Shown: positions 20,717 through 30,885 of the stretch, in pieces
How positions within the stretch are numbered: position 1 is the first letter of the stretch
Layout of the letters: the number at the start of each line of letters is the position of its first letter
NCBI RefSeq assembly: GCF_017795745.1
Contig: NZ_CP059067.1
Location: 4,774,001 to 4,838,000 of the forward strand
Origin: Rhizobacter sp. AJA081-3
Lineage (GTDB): Bacteria > Pseudomonadota > Gammaproteobacteria > Burkholderiales > Burkholderiaceae_C
DNA length: 64,000 nucleotides
Direction: 5' to 3'
The notes under the pieces: model-generated
What the model saw: only the letters and a program-made list of their open reading frames with translations
Database searches by the model: none
Told to the model about the DNA's origin: nothing
Program-made: the position numbers and the translations under genes

Positions 20717-22831
20717 TCGACGCGCTGCCGCGGCGGCCTTGACCACCGCGCCGCGCACCTCGAAGCGCACCGTCTGCAGCACGCGGCCGCCCGGGCCGAG
20801 CAGCGAGAGCTCGTGCCGTCCTGGCCATGGCGACCACGCGAGCGACGAACCCTGCCCGACACACCGGCCGTCGAGCACCCAGGTGCCGTGCTCGCCCTCG
20901 AAACGGATCTGCTGCGCCGCCGGCGGGATGTCGGGGTCGAGCGCGTATCGGCTGCCGTCGCGCGGGCTGACGATGCCGAAGACCCGCTGCGGCACGAGCT
21001 GGCTGCTGTCGCGCTGACGCGATTGTTCGGTGCCGGCGATGAAGACTTCGTCGCGCGGCGCCTCGCGCTTGGATTCGAAGGCGACGCGTGTGGCGACCAC
21101 GCCTGCCGGTCGCGCCGGCGCCTTCGACGGCCGTCCCTCGTGCAGCCGCGTCATCAGCGTGTGCCAGATCGGCGCCGCGCCGCTGACGCCGCTGACATCG
21201 TGCATCGGCTCGCCGCTGGCGTTGCCGACCCACACGCCGACGGTGTGGCGGTCGGTGAAGCCGACGCACCAGTTGTCGCGCAGGTCCTTGCTGGTGCCGG
21301 TCTTCACCGCCGCAAAGCCGCGCGTGGCCAGCGCGCTGGCCAGGCCGAAGGTGCGCGCGCGCGCGCCGTTGTCGGCCAGGATGTCGGCCACCAGGTGCAC
21401 GGCCGCCTCATCAGCCACGCGGCGTGACGACGCCGCGGCGGACGGCGTGGCGCGCAGCCGTGGCGCGCTGGCCAGGCCACCGTTGGCCAGCGACCGATAC
21501 GCATTGGTCAGCGCGAGCAGCGTGACGTCGGCACTGCCCAGCGCCAGCGCCTGACCGTGATAACCAGCGGACTCGCTCACCGACAGCCCGAAGGCATTGA
21601 GCCGCGCGAACAGCGCGTCCGGCCCGAGCATCGCGCCCACGCGCACCGCCGGCACGTTCAGGCTGGCGCCCAGCGCGGTGCGCGCGCTCACCCAGCCCTT
21701 GAATTCGCGGTCGTAGTTCTGCGGCAGGTACAGGCCCGAGGCCGTGGCGATCTGCGCCGGCGAATCGTCGAGCAGACTGGCTGGCGTGATCAGGCGTTTC
21801 TCGAAGGCCAGCGCATAGACGAAAGGCTTGATGGTCGAGCCCGGCTGGCGCCGCGCGAGCACGCCATCGACCTGCGCCGCCGCCGAGGTGCCGCCGTTCG
21901 CGCCGACCCACGCGAGCACCGCGCCGCTGGCGTTATCGAGCACGACGATGGCGCCGTCCTCGACGTTGCGGCCGCTCAGCTCCGCGAGCTGGTGGCGTAG
22001 CGTCTCGATGGCCAGGCGCTGCACACCCGCGTCGAGCGTGCTGCGCTGCACCGCCGGGCCTTGTACATCGATGGCCTGGCGCGCGAAGTGCGGCGCCAAT
22101 TGCTCGCCCAACGGCATGCCGCCGCCGCGCGACAGCGCGGCACGCGTCTGCAGTTCGATGCCGGCGCAGCTGCGCTGCTGCAGCGCCAGCACCTCGCAGG
22201 CGCGCTGCGCGACGCGCTCCGGCGGCGCGTTCGGCGCGCGCACCAGCGCGGCGGTGATGGCGGCCTCGGTGCCGTCCAGTCCGCTGGCGTGCTTGCCGAA
22301 CAGGGTCTGCGCCAGCGCGGGCACACCGACCAGCTCGCCGCGCAACGGCACGGCGTTGAGATACGCCTCGAGGATCTGGCTCTTCTTCCATTGCCGCTCG
22401 AGCTGCGTCGCCGTGACAGCCTGGCCGATCTTCTGCACCACGCTGCGGCCCGCGGCCGGGCGCGCGAGGCCGTCGTCGATCAGGCCGGCGAGCTGCATCG
22501 TGAGCGTCGAGGCGCCGCGCGTGCGCGTGTTCCACAGGTTGGCCCAGGCGCTCGAAGCCACCGCCTGCCAGTCGACGCCGCTGTGCTCGTGGAAACGTTT
22601 GTCCTCGCTGAGCACGATGGCGCGAAGCAAGGCCGGCGAGGTGTCGGCCAGCGGCACCCAGGGCAGCCGGCGCACCGACTTGTCGACACGCAAGGTCTGC
22701 ACCGGCACGCCATGGCGGTCGAGCAACGTGATCTCGGACGGCCGGTGCGCGGTGCGCACCTCGTCGAAACTTGGCAGCGCCAGCGCCGCCGCGGGCAGCG
22801 CGCAGCACAGCGCGAGCAGCGCGCGTTTCAC
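20705..22831 (-). CDS. pbpC: Penicillin-binding protein 1C
   Basis: This is a 708-residue bifunctional peptidoglycan synthase. A signal/anchor is at residues 1-18. The glycosyltransferase (GT51) domain contains SEDKRFHEHSGVDW near residue 73 and RGASTLTMQLA near 108. The transpeptidase has SxxK in GSTIKPF near 331, SLN near 380 and KTGTS near 508. A C-terminal PBP1C-specific domain (GIVSPRDGSRYALDPD onward) begins near 610. The GTG start overlaps the alpha-2-macroglobulin stop (GTGA at 22828-22831), so the two are translationally coupled; this pairing is conserved in many proteobacteria. Confidence 0.95.
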   Translation of the reverse strand: MKRALLALCCALPAAALALPSFDEVRTAHRPSEITLLDRHGVPVQTLRVDKSVRRLPWVPLADTSPALLRAIVLSEDKRFHEHSGVDWQAVASSAWANLWNTRTRGASTLTMQLAGLIDDGLARPAAGRSVVQKIGQAVTATQLERQWKKSQILEAYLNAVPLRGELVGVPALAQTLFGKHASGLDGTEAAITAALVRAPNAPPERVAQRACEVLALQQRSCAGIELQTRAALSRGGGMPLGEQLAPHFARQAIDVQGPAVQRSTLDAGVQRLAIETLRHQLAELSGRNVEDGAIVVLDNASGAVLAWVGANGGTSAAAQVDGVLARRQPGSTIKPFVYALAFEKRLITPASLLDDSPAQIATASGLYLPQNYDREFKGWVSARTALGASLNVPAVRVGAMLGPDALFARLNAFGLSVSESAGYHGQALALGSADVTLLALTNAYRSLANGGLASAPRLRATPSAAASSRRVADEAAVHLVADILADNGARARTFGLASALATRGFAAVKTGTSKDLRDNWCVGFTDRHTVGVWVGNASGEPMHDVSGVSGAAPIWHTLMTRLHEGRPSKAPARPAGVVATRVAFESKREAPRDEVFIAGTEQSRQRDSSQLVPQRVFGIVSPRDGSRYALDPDIPPAAQQIRFEGEHGTWVLDGRCVGQGSSLAWSPWPGRHELSLLGPGGRVLQTVRFEVRGAVVKAAAAARRSGG

Positions 22832-25800
22832 GGCGCCACCTCCACCGCCGCGTTCGGCAACTCGCCGAAGGTCTCGGGCGCGTACATCGCCTCGACACGC
22901 GTGGGAGGCAGCGCAAAGCGGCCGGGGTTGTTCAGCCGCACGGTGTACTCGATGACGTGCCTGCCGCGCGGCAGGTATTCGAAGTAGCTGCGGAAGGCCT
23001 CGAAGCTGCGCTCCTCGTAGGCAGCCCAGGCGCTGCCCTCCTTCTTCTCGCCGCGCGTGGCGATGGCCGAGTCGCGGCCCAGGCCCGAACCGAGCAGCGT
23101 GGCGCCGCCGGGCACGGGGTCGCTGACGACCACCCAGGTCATGTCGGACTGCGCTTCCACCTCCAGCCGCACGCGCATCACGTCGCCACGCGACCAGCGC
23201 GCCTTGTCCTTCTGCTCCACCGCGCTGATGCTGCGCGAGATGGCATAACCCGCGCGCAGCGGCACCTTCAACGGGATCGCGGCCAGGCTCTGCACGGTGA
23301 GCCAGGGTTTGCCGGCGCCTTCGTGCGTGACGGCCAGCGTGCCCGGCTTGTCGGGCCAGGGCAATTGCATGCGGCCGCCGTCGGCCTGCGCTGACCAGTC
23401 GATGGCCTGCGACGCGCCACCCGCCGACGCCACGCTGCGCCCGCCGACCTTCTCGGCTTCGAACTTCGCCGAGAACTTGTCGAGTGCGAGCGAGCCCCAC
23501 AGGTTGGCGGTGGTGGTCAGCCAGGCACCGCGCTTCTGCCGCGCCAGGCTGCCGATAACGAGTCGCGGCAGGTCTTCCTTCCACGCAGGGTCGTCGAGCG
23601 TGGCGAGGATGAGCTTCGCCGCGTTGGCATCGGCACTGTCCATCAGCCACCACCAGAAGTCGTCGTCCTCGGTGGAAAAGCGCAGCGTGGTCCCGGCGAA
23701 GGTCAGGCGCGCACGCAGGATCTGCTGCACCTCCTCCAGCCGCTTGGCCTGATCGGGGATGCCGTTCACGCGGCGCAGGATCGACAGCCAGTCGATCAGC
23801 GCCGCCGTCGGCCAGACGTTGGGCGTGAGGTTGACCGAGCCCAGCATGCGTGCCTGCGCACGGCCGTGGCGCGCGAGCGCCTCGATGGCGGCGAGCTTGC
23901 GCACATCCAGATCCGGCTTGGGCGACCAGAACTTGCGCTCGATGCGGCCTTCGACGAAGGCGGTCAACCCGTCGAGCATCGCGTCGCGCGCGGCCGCCGG
24001 CAGCGTGAAGCCGGCCTCGTGGGTGGCGGCGACGATGTAGGCCGTGAGCCGGTCGCTGCCGCGCGCGCCGTCCTCCGCGCGTGGCGGGAAATAGTTCGCC
24101 AGGCCGTCCTTGTCGAGGTAGGTCGGCAGGCTGTTGCTCACCGCATTCCACAGCGCCTCGTCGCGCAGGCCCACCGCCTTCGAGGTCTTCTGCTCGAGGC
24201 AGCTGAACGGGTAGGTCTCGAAGAAGCGCCGCAGGCCCGGCAGCGCGCCGCTGAGCCTGGGTTGCAAGGCCACGGCGAGGCCACCGCGCTTGGTGCCTGA
24301 GATCGGCATGGCATCGGCGGGAGCGGCCACCGGCAGCGAGAACGGCGCGTCGAGCTGCGCGAGCGTCGCCTGCAGCACGCGCACCGGCACCGCGGCGCTG
24401 ACGAGCTGCGTGAGCTTGAGGCGGTCCTTCGCGGCGCCGCCGGTCTCGTCCACCGCGGCCTCCCAGGCGATGCTGAAGGCCTCGGCCGGCACGTCCACCG
24501 GCCAGGTGATCTCCTGCGCCGCGCCGGCGGCCAGCGTCAGCTCCTGTGGCGGGAAGTTCAGCGGTGTGCGCACGATCTCCGCGCCGCTGCCGCTGTTCGC
24601 CGTGCCCGCGAGCGTGGCGCGCAGCTTCATCGTCCGCGCCGTGGTGTTGCGCAGCGTGAGCATCGCGGCGAAGCGGTCGCCCTCGCGCACCAGCGGCGGC
24701 AGCCCGGAAAGCACCTGCAGGTCCTGCGTGACGCGGATGCTCGTGCTGCCGCTGCCGAAGCGCTGCACGCCTTCGTCGGCCACCGCGACGAGGCGGAAGC
24801 TGGTCAGCGAATCGTTCAGCGGCACCTCGATCAGCGCCTCGCCGTTGGCGTCGAGCACGACGCGCGGGTTCCACAGCAGCAGCGTGTCGAACAGCTCGCG
24901 CGCACCGCCCCTGCCTCCGCCGCCGCCCGCCGCCACCGCCTTGCGGCCGTAGTGGCGCCGGCCGATGATCTCGCTCTGCCCGGTGGCCGTGCCCACGCCC
25001 CAGGCACGCTGCTGGATCATCGCGTGCAGCAGGTCCCACGACGCGTTGCCACGCAGCGCGAGCAGGCCTTCGTCGACCGCTGCGAAGGCGACCTCGGTGC
25101 CGGCCAGCGGCTTGCCCTGGTAGGCCACCTTGATGCGCGCCTTCACCTTCTGGCGCACCGCGTACTGCGGCTGGTTGGCCGTCACCGTGACCTGCAGCTC
25201 GTGCTCGGCCAGGCCCACCTGCAGGGCGGCGACGCCGAGCTTGAAGGCCGGCTTGGCGAGGTCGACCATCGCGGTGGGTGCGCGGTAGTCGGGTCCCTCG
25301 TCGCGGAAGGCGCGCCACCAGTCCAGCGGCTGCTTCCATCCCCAGGCGAAGAACGAGTACCACTTGACCTCGCGGATGCGCCCGCGCAGCGCCAGCACGC
25401 TGACGTACACGTTGGGCGCCCAGGCCTTGTCGATCTTGAGCGTGATCGTCGGGTCGTCGCCGCGCAGGGTGATCACGCGGGTGTCGATCACGCCCTCGCG
25501 CTCGATCGCCACCAGCGCCGTCGCCTCGCGGAAGGGCATGCGCACCTGCAGCCGCGCCGTCTCGCTGGGCTCGTAGCGCTTCTTCTCGGGCAGCACGTCG
25601 ATGCGGTCGTCGTTGTCCTGCGCGAACCAGAGCTCGCCCTGTTTCGTGACCCACACGCTGCCGGCCGCCTGCGCGACGTGGCCCGCCGCGTCCTTGGCCT
25701 GCACGACGAGCTCGACTTGGCCAGCCGTGTCGAGCGTGGCCTCGCAGGCGAGCTGGCCGCGGTCGTCGCTTGCGCCGCTGCACAGCACCCCGAGATCCTT

Positions 25801-28668
25801 CACCTCGGTGCGGTTGTCGTAGGCGTAGAAGCCGCCGACCATGCGCTTGCGCGTGCTGATCACCTGCGCCAGCCGCGCGCGCACTTCGAGCGCCTGGCCC
25901 TTGATCGGCTTGCCGGCCATATCCAGCGCCAGCGCGGTCACATTGACCTTGCCGCGCGCGCTGGCCCAGGAGCCGGTGCGGATGCCCGGCACCACCGCGC
26001 TCGGCCACAGGCGCAGCGTGGTCGAGGCGGTCTGCACCTCGCCGTTGGGGTCGTTGTAGGTGACCTCGGCCACAAGCTCGCTGGGCCGCGTGATCTTCGG
26101 CAGCTCCTTCAAGGTGAAGCTGGCGGCGCCGTTGCGATCGGTCGTCAGCGGCAGCTTGTCGGCCACCAGCCGGCCTTCGCCGCGCGAGCCTGCTTCGTCG
26201 TCCGCCTCCTCGCCGCGGGCGAGATCGCGCGGCGGCTGGAAGCTGAACTCGTCGTAGCCGGCCACGCCCGCCGGGCGCTCGCGCAGCAACGCCGAGGCCT
26301 TCAAGGGCGCATTGCCCATCGCCCCGCCGGAGAAGAAGTTCATCTGCACGGCGATGGGCAACGTGGCCGGTGCGACGGGCAGGTCCTTCGGGCCGCTGAT
26401 GCGCGCATCGACCAGCGGCAGGCGGAACTCCTCGACGCGGAAGTCGCCACTGCTCCAGCTGCGCCGTTGCCGTTCGTCTGCGCCGGTGCGCTCCAGCACG
26501 ATGCGGTAGCTGCCCAGCTTCGCCGCGGCCGGGATGTTCCAGGTCGACAGCGCGCTGCGCGTGCCGTTCCAGACCAGCGGCTGCACGAACTCCTGGCCGC
26601 TGCCGTCGTGCACGATCTTCAGCTGGTTCGGCAGCGCCTCGGCCGGGGGCGCCGCGAGGCCGGCCGAGGTCTCGACGCGCACGAAGTGCTTCATCGACAC
26701 CGTCTCGCCAGCGCGCAGCAGCGAGCGGTCGAGCACGCTGTGCACGCGCAGCTCGGGCTGCGGGCCACTGGCGGTCGGGTGGTTGAAGCGCCAGGGCTCG
26801 ATGCCCTGCTGCCAGCTGCCGAACACGAAGGCCATGTCGGCCACACCCTTGGCGTCGGTGTGATGCGCAGTGACGAACAGGCCGTCGTCGGACGGGCAGC
26901 CTTCGAACTGCGAATCTAAAACCTGTGCCGCACGCGCCAGGCCGTTCGCATCGGTGCGGCCCTTCCACAACGGCTCGCCTCGGCAATCGTGGATGACCAC
27001 CTCGGCGCCTTCGACGGGCTTGCCACGGTCCAGCGAGGTCACCCACACCACGGCATTCTCGCGCCCGTGCTTGAGGTGCACGCCGAGGTTGGTGACCAGC
27101 ACGCCGGTGCGCACGTACATCGGCGCCTTCTTGTCGAGCAGCGACTCGCCCAGGCGCCGCGACTCGATCTCGACGACGTGGAAGCCGGGCTCGGCCAGCG
27201 GGATGCCGACCACCTCGAAGGGGCGCGGGTCGCCGCCGGCGAGCTGCGGCAGCTCGATGCGGCGTGCCTGCGCATCGCCGGCCAGCAGCGAGATCTCGCG
27301 CGTGGCCACCATGCGCTCGATGCGCTGCTTGACGACGCGGCCCTTGGCGTCGCGCTCCTCGGTGGTGTCGTACCAGTCGCGCTGCGGCAGGCCCAGCTCC
27401 TGGGCGGTCAGGCGTGTCTCGTGGTGGCGGCGCAGCTTCGCGTACCACTCGAGCACCTGCGCATCGCCGAGCACGCGGCGCACGCGCAGCTGGCCCTGGC
27501 TGGCGGCCGGCCGCAGCTCCCCCTGCACATGGCGCAGCGTGACGGGCAGCACCGCCTCGCCGCCCTCGCGCTCGAGCACGCCGAAGGGCGCAGCGGCGAA
27601 CTTGGCGATCGGCGGCGCGTCGCCGCTGGCCACCTTCAACGGGAAGCTCGCGGCGTTGGCCAGCACGCGGCCGGCGTTGTCCTTCAACCCGGCCGGCAAC
27701 TCGATGGTGAAGGCGGCGTTCTCCGGCAGCGGCGTCGGGAAGGCGAGCTGTTGCACCTCGTCCGACTTGTCGTCCTTGTCGAACACCGGCGCGAGCGCGG
27801 CCCCGGCGGCCGGTTTCAGGCGCGCCTGCGCCGCCAGCGCGCGCGGCACCGGCGCCGAGAAGCCGAGCGTCATCGGCCGGATCGGCAGGCAGGCCGCGCC
27901 GGCACGCTCGCGCTCGCAGCTGAACTCGGCGGTGAAGGGCTTGCGCACGCGGTACTCGAAGCGCTGCTCGACCGAGGTGAGCCCCTTCGGGTTGGCCGAC
28001 GCCGCGATGCCGCGGCCCCAGACGAGGCGCAGCCGCACGTCGTTGGGCAGCGGGCGCTGGCAGGTGACGAGCAGCACGCGATCAGCCAGCTTCTCCAGGC
28101 GGCGCGCCTTGAGCACGGCGTCGCGCGCCGCACCGGTGACGATGCCCAGCGGCACACGCTCGCCGATGCCTTCGACCTCGCACCAGGCGTTGGCTGCGAT
28201 GCTCTGCGCGGTGGCCGCGCCGCTGAGCTGCAGCAGGAAGTGCTGGTCTTCCTCGATCGTCGCGCCCTCGTAGGGCTGCGTGTTCAGCACCGCCGGCCCG
28301 CCGCTGCCGAAGGCGAACTCGCTGGCGCCGGTGAGCGTGCCGTTCAAGGGCTTCCAGCCGGACCGCGCCTTCAGCGTGCAGCGAGTGCCGGGCGGCAGCG
28401 GCGTTTCGAAGTCGTAGAGCCAGACGCGGTCGTTGGCCCAGCGGCCCTGCCCCGGCGGCACGGGGCCTTCGCAGGCCACCGCCATCGGATCGGCCTGTCG
28501 CAGGTCGCCGAACGGCACCACCGCCTCGCTGAAACGCACGGTGAGCTGGCGCACCTGGGCGACCTCGCCGCGCGGGCTGACGCTGGTGATGGTCGCACCC
28601 TGCGCCATGCCGGCTGTTGCGGCCGAAAGAAGAAGCGCCCTGGTCCAGCCCGTCAGCGTGATTCGCAT
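22828..28668 (-). CDS. Bacterial alpha-2-macroglobulin family protein, thioester type
   Basis: This is a very large protein of 1946 residues. A cleavable signal peptide (LLLSAATAGMAQGA) has no lipobox Cys, unlike E. coli YfhM/ECAM, which is an inner-membrane lipoprotein of about 1650 residues. Macroglobulin-like beta domains fill most of the length. The thioester motif CLEQ is visible near residue 1490 (SCLEQKTSKAVGLRDE), in the alpha-helical thioester domain. The bait region before it is not recognisable by eye. Such proteins trap proteases in the periplasm, and PBP1C beside it could repair damaged wall. Start ATG 28668 is well supported by the signal peptide. Intact throughout. Confidence 0.93.
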   Translation of the reverse strand: MRITLTGWTRALLLSAATAGMAQGATITSVSPRGEVAQVRQLTVRFSEAVVPFGDLRQADPMAVACEGPVPPGQGRWANDRVWLYDFETPLPPGTRCTLKARSGWKPLNGTLTGASEFAFGSGGPAVLNTQPYEGATIEEDQHFLLQLSGAATAQSIAANAWCEVEGIGERVPLGIVTGAARDAVLKARRLEKLADRVLLVTCQRPLPNDVRLRLVWGRGIAASANPKGLTSVEQRFEYRVRKPFTAEFSCERERAGAACLPIRPMTLGFSAPVPRALAAQARLKPAAGAALAPVFDKDDKSDEVQQLAFPTPLPENAAFTIELPAGLKDNAGRVLANAASFPLKVASGDAPPIAKFAAAPFGVLEREGGEAVLPVTLRHVQGELRPAASQGQLRVRRVLGDAQVLEWYAKLRRHHETRLTAQELGLPQRDWYDTTEERDAKGRVVKQRIERMVATREISLLAGDAQARRIELPQLAGGDPRPFEVVGIPLAEPGFHVVEIESRRLGESLLDKKAPMYVRTGVLVTNLGVHLKHGRENAVVWVTSLDRGKPVEGAEVVIHDCRGEPLWKGRTDANGLARAAQVLDSQFEGCPSDDGLFVTAHHTDAKGVADMAFVFGSWQQGIEPWRFNHPTASGPQPELRVHSVLDRSLLRAGETVSMKHFVRVETSAGLAAPPAEALPNQLKIVHDGSGQEFVQPLVWNGTRSALSTWNIPAAAKLGSYRIVLERTGADERQRRSWSSGDFRVEEFRLPLVDARISGPKDLPVAPATLPIAVQMNFFSGGAMGNAPLKASALLRERPAGVAGYDEFSFQPPRDLARGEEADDEAGSRGEGRLVADKLPLTTDRNGAASFTLKELPKITRPSELVAEVTYNDPNGEVQTASTTLRLWPSAVVPGIRTGSWASARGKVNVTALALDMAGKPIKGQALEVRARLAQVISTRKRMVGGFYAYDNRTEVKDLGVLCSGASDDRGQLACEATLDTAGQVELVVQAKDAAGHVAQAAGSVWVTKQGELWFAQDNDDRIDVLPEKKRYEPSETARLQVRMPFREATALVAIEREGVIDTRVITLRGDDPTITLKIDKAWAPNVYVSVLALRGRIREVKWYSFFAWGWKQPLDWWRAFRDEGPDYRAPTAMVDLAKPAFKLGVAALQVGLAEHELQVTVTANQPQYAVRQKVKARIKVAYQGKPLAGTEVAFAAVDEGLLALRGNASWDLLHAMIQQRAWGVGTATGQSEIIGRRHYGRKAVAAGGGGGRGGARELFDTLLLWNPRVVLDANGEALIEVPLNDSLTSFRLVAVADEGVQRFGSGSTSIRVTQDLQVLSGLPPLVREGDRFAAMLTLRNTTARTMKLRATLAGTANSGSGAEIVRTPLNFPPQELTLAAGAAQEITWPVDVPAEAFSIAWEAAVDETGGAAKDRLKLTQLVSAAVPVRVLQATLAQLDAPFSLPVAAPADAMPISGTKRGGLAVALQPRLSGALPGLRRFFETYPFSCLEQKTSKAVGLRDEALWNAVSNSLPTYLDKDGLANYFPPRAEDGARGSDRLTAYIVAATHEAGFTLPAAARDAMLDGLTAFVEGRIERKFWSPKPDLDVRKLAAIEALARHGRAQARMLGSVNLTPNVWPTAALIDWLSILRRVNGIPDQAKRLEEVQQILRARLTFAGTTLRFSTEDDDFWWWLMDSADANAAKLILATLDDPAWKEDLPRLVIGSLARQKRGAWLTTTANLWGSLALDKFSAKFEAEKVGGRSVASAGGASQAIDWSAQADGGRMQLPWPDKPGTLAVTHEGAGKPWLTVQSLAAIPLKVPLRAGYAISRSISAVEQKDKARWSRGDVMRVRLEVEAQSDMTWVVVSDPVPGGATLLGSGLGRDSAIATRGEKKEGSAWAAYEERSFEAFRSYFEYLPRGRHVIEYTVRLNNPGRFALPPTRVEAMYAPETFGELPNAAVEVAP

Positions 28669-28732
28669 TGCGTCCCCGCGAGTGTGCGTCGCGAGGCAGT
28701 TTATGCGGGCGCCGGGCCCGGCCTTCGGCGGC

Positions 28733-30304
28733 TCAGCGGGACTCGCGCTCCTCGGCCGCCAGCGCGCGCTGCTGCGCCTGCAGGTCGCGCAGGCGCGAGT
28801 CGATGACGGACGACTCGATGAAGTCCGTCGCGCCGCCGCCTTGCGCAAGGCGCTGCCCGGCGCGCAGCCGGTCGATCGCGCCGCGCAGATCGCCCATCGC
28901 GTATTGCGCCTCGCCCTCGGCACGCAGCGAGCGCAGGGGCTGGCCGAGCTTGGCCCAGGTGCGCGCGAGCAGCGACCAGGCAAGCACGTCGCCGGGCTTC
29001 GCAGCCACGCGCGTCTGCAGGTCCTCGGCGCTGCGCTTGAGCGCGAGCTCGCCGCCGGGGCCGGCGGCACCGGCCAACGCGAGATCGGCCGACATCAGCA
29101 TCACCGGGCGGCTCGCGTCGGCAGCCAGCGACTTCAAACTCGCCGCCGCACCGGCCGCATCGCCGCGTGCGAGCTGGGCCTGCACCTTCAGCAAGGTGAC
29201 CCAGCGCGCCGCGCGCGCTTCGGGGCGCGCCACGTCGGCGAGCACCGCCTGCGCGCGCACGATCGATGCATCGGCACGGTCGGCATCGCGCAACAGGATC
29301 GAGGCGAGCGCGCTGCTGTAGGCATCGGACAGGCGCTGCGCGGTGGTGAGGTCGGGCCGCGTCGCGTCCAGCGCCTGCCAGCGGCGCAGCGCGTCGACCC
29401 GCGTGTCCATCAGCACGCGCGAGCGCGCCTGTGCCAGCGCATGCTCGAAGCCCGTGCCGCCCGGGCCTGGGGCCGCGCGCGCCGTCGCGGTGCCCATGCG
29501 GGCGCGCGCCTCGCCGATGCGCTCGGTGGTCAGCGGGTGGCTGCGCAGGTAGGGGTAGCCGCCGCTGTCGTTCAGGCGCGAGGACTGGTCGAGCTTCTCG
29601 AACATCGCCGCCATGCCGCCCGGCGAGAAGCCGGCGCCGGTGAGCACGGCGAAGCCGATGCGGTCGGCCTCGCGCTCCATGTCGCGCGAGAAGTTGAGCT
29701 GGCCCTGGATCGACGCCGCCTGGCCGCCGGTCACCACCGCGGCGACGCCGTCGGTGCTGTTGGCCCGGCTGGCGGCGATCACGCCGATGATCATCGCGGC
29801 CAGGCCGATCAGCGACTGCCGCTTGCTGTTGGTGATGCCGCGCGCGATGTGGCGCTGCGTGACGTGCGACAGCTCGTGCGCGAGCACCGCGGCGAGTTCG
29901 TCGCGCGAGCCGGTCAGCGCGATCAGCCCGAGGTGCACGCCGACATAGCCGCCGGGCAGCGCGAAGGCGTTGACGCTGCGGTCGCGCACGAGGAAGGCTT
30001 CCCAGGAGAAGCGGGTCTCGATCTCGGCAGTGATGTTGCCGTTGGCGCGCGCCTGCGCGACCAGCGGCGACCAGATGGCCTGCACGTACTCGAGCAGCAG
30101 CGGGTCGTCGAGGTAGTCGGCGTCGCGCCGCACCTCGCGCATGATCTGCTCGCCGACGCGGCGCTCGGTGACGACGCCGAAGTCCTCGGTGGCGGCGTCG
30201 CCCAGCGCCGGCAGGTTGTGCTGCGCCCTCAGCGGCGCGGCAGGCAGCACAAGCGTTGCGGCGCACAGCGCGGCGAGCAGTCGTCGGGAGAAGGGGATGG
30301 GCAT
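28733..30304 (-). CDS. M48-family periplasmic metalloprotease with TPR-like region (BepA-type)
   Basis: This is a 523-residue protein. A signal peptide (residues 1-27, cleavage near LRAQ) precedes an M48 peptidase domain with zinc motif HELSHV at about residue 142 ([12 protein letters not shown]) and the third ligand in EREADRIG near 205. The C-terminal half is Ala-rich helical repeats (about 275-500), fitting TPRs. BepA (YfgC) degrades misfolded outer-membrane proteins and helps LptD assembly. ATG 30304 was chosen because the signal peptide starts there. The gene precedes the alpha-2-macroglobulin/PBP1C pair with a 64-base gap, so it may share a transcript. Confidence 0.92.
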   Translation of the reverse strand: MPIPFSRRLLAALCAATLVLPAAPLRAQHNLPALGDAATEDFGVVTERRVGEQIMREVRRDADYLDDPLLLEYVQAIWSPLVAQARANGNITAEIETRFSWEAFLVRDRSVNAFALPGGYVGVHLGLIALTGSRDELAAVLAHELSHVTQRHIARGITNSKRQSLIGLAAMIIGVIAASRANSTDGVAAVVTGGQAASIQGQLNFSRDMEREADRIGFAVLTGAGFSPGGMAAMFEKLDQSSRLNDSGGYPYLRSHPLTTERIGEARARMGTATARAAPGPGGTGFEHALAQARSRVLMDTRVDALRRWQALDATRPDLTTAQRLSDAYSSALASILLRDADRADASIVRAQAVLADVARPEARAARWVTLLKVQAQLARGDAAGAAASLKSLAADASRPVMLMSADLALAGAAGPGGELALKRSAEDLQTRVAAKPGDVLAWSLLARTWAKLGQPLRSLRAEGEAQYAMGDLRGAIDRLRAGQRLAQGGGATDFIESSVIDSRLRDLQAQQRALAAEERESR

Positions 30305-30389
30305 CGACACGGAAGTGGGGACGGCCCTTCGAGGCCCGCCCAATGCGCCGCTATCATGCCCGCGAAACGTTTCCCGAGTGTTTCCTCCC

Positions 30390-30872
30390 ATGACATCCCC
30401 GCTGACGCACTTCGACACCCACGGCCAGGCCCACATGGTCGACGTGTCGGCCAAGGCCGAGACGCACCGCATCGCGCGTGCCACCGGCACGATCCGCATG
30501 CAGGCGGCGACGCTGGCGCTCATCCAGGGCGGCACGGCGAAGAAGGGCGACGTGATCGGCATAGCTCGGATCGCCGCCATCCAGGCGGCCAAGCGCACCT
30601 CGGAGCTGATCCCGCTGTGCCACCCGCTGCCGATCACGCGCGTGGCAGTGGAGTTCGAGATCGATGCGGCCTCGCACAGCGTTCGCTGCACGGCGCAGGT
30701 CGAAACACACGGGCGCACCGGCGTCGAGATGGAGGCGCTGATGGCCGTGCAGATCGGCCTGCTGACCGTCTACGACATGTGCAAGGCGGCCGACCGCGGC
30801 ATGGTGATGGACGGCATCCGCGTGCTCGAGAAGCACGGCGGCAAGTCGGGCGACTGGGTGGCCACGCCCTGA
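30390..30872 (+). CDS. moaC: Cyclic pyranopterin monophosphate synthase MoaC
   Basis: This is a 160-residue enzyme that converts the MoaA product to cyclic pyranopterin monophosphate in molybdenum-cofactor synthesis. Family motifs are [15 protein letters not shown] near residue 15, [16 protein letters not shown] near 68 (active-site His), and [28 protein letters not shown] at the C-terminus (Asp and Lys of the active site). Length is typical. The ATG at 30390 is 8 bases after CCTCC, with no strong ribosome site. It stands alone among unrelated neighbours: no other moa/moe genes are in the window. Confidence 0.96.
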   Translation: MTSPLTHFDTHGQAHMVDVSAKAETHRIARATGTIRMQAATLALIQGGTAKKGDVIGIARIAAIQAAKRTSELIPLCHPLPITRVAVEFEIDAASHSVRCTAQVETHGRTGVEMEALMAVQIGLLTVYDMCKAADRGMVMDGIRVLEKHGGKSGDWVATP

Positions 30873-30885
30873 CGATGGCGCTGCT

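Noticed and set aside
24952-26919. 655-residue open frame antisense to the alpha-2-macroglobulin gene
   Set aside because: Shadow composition, and the sense strand is convincingly coding.
22832-27448. PBP1C frame stays open far upstream of its GTG start
   Set aside because: The upstream part overlaps the alpha-2-macroglobulin gene in another frame and lacks conserved sequence, so it is not a fusion.
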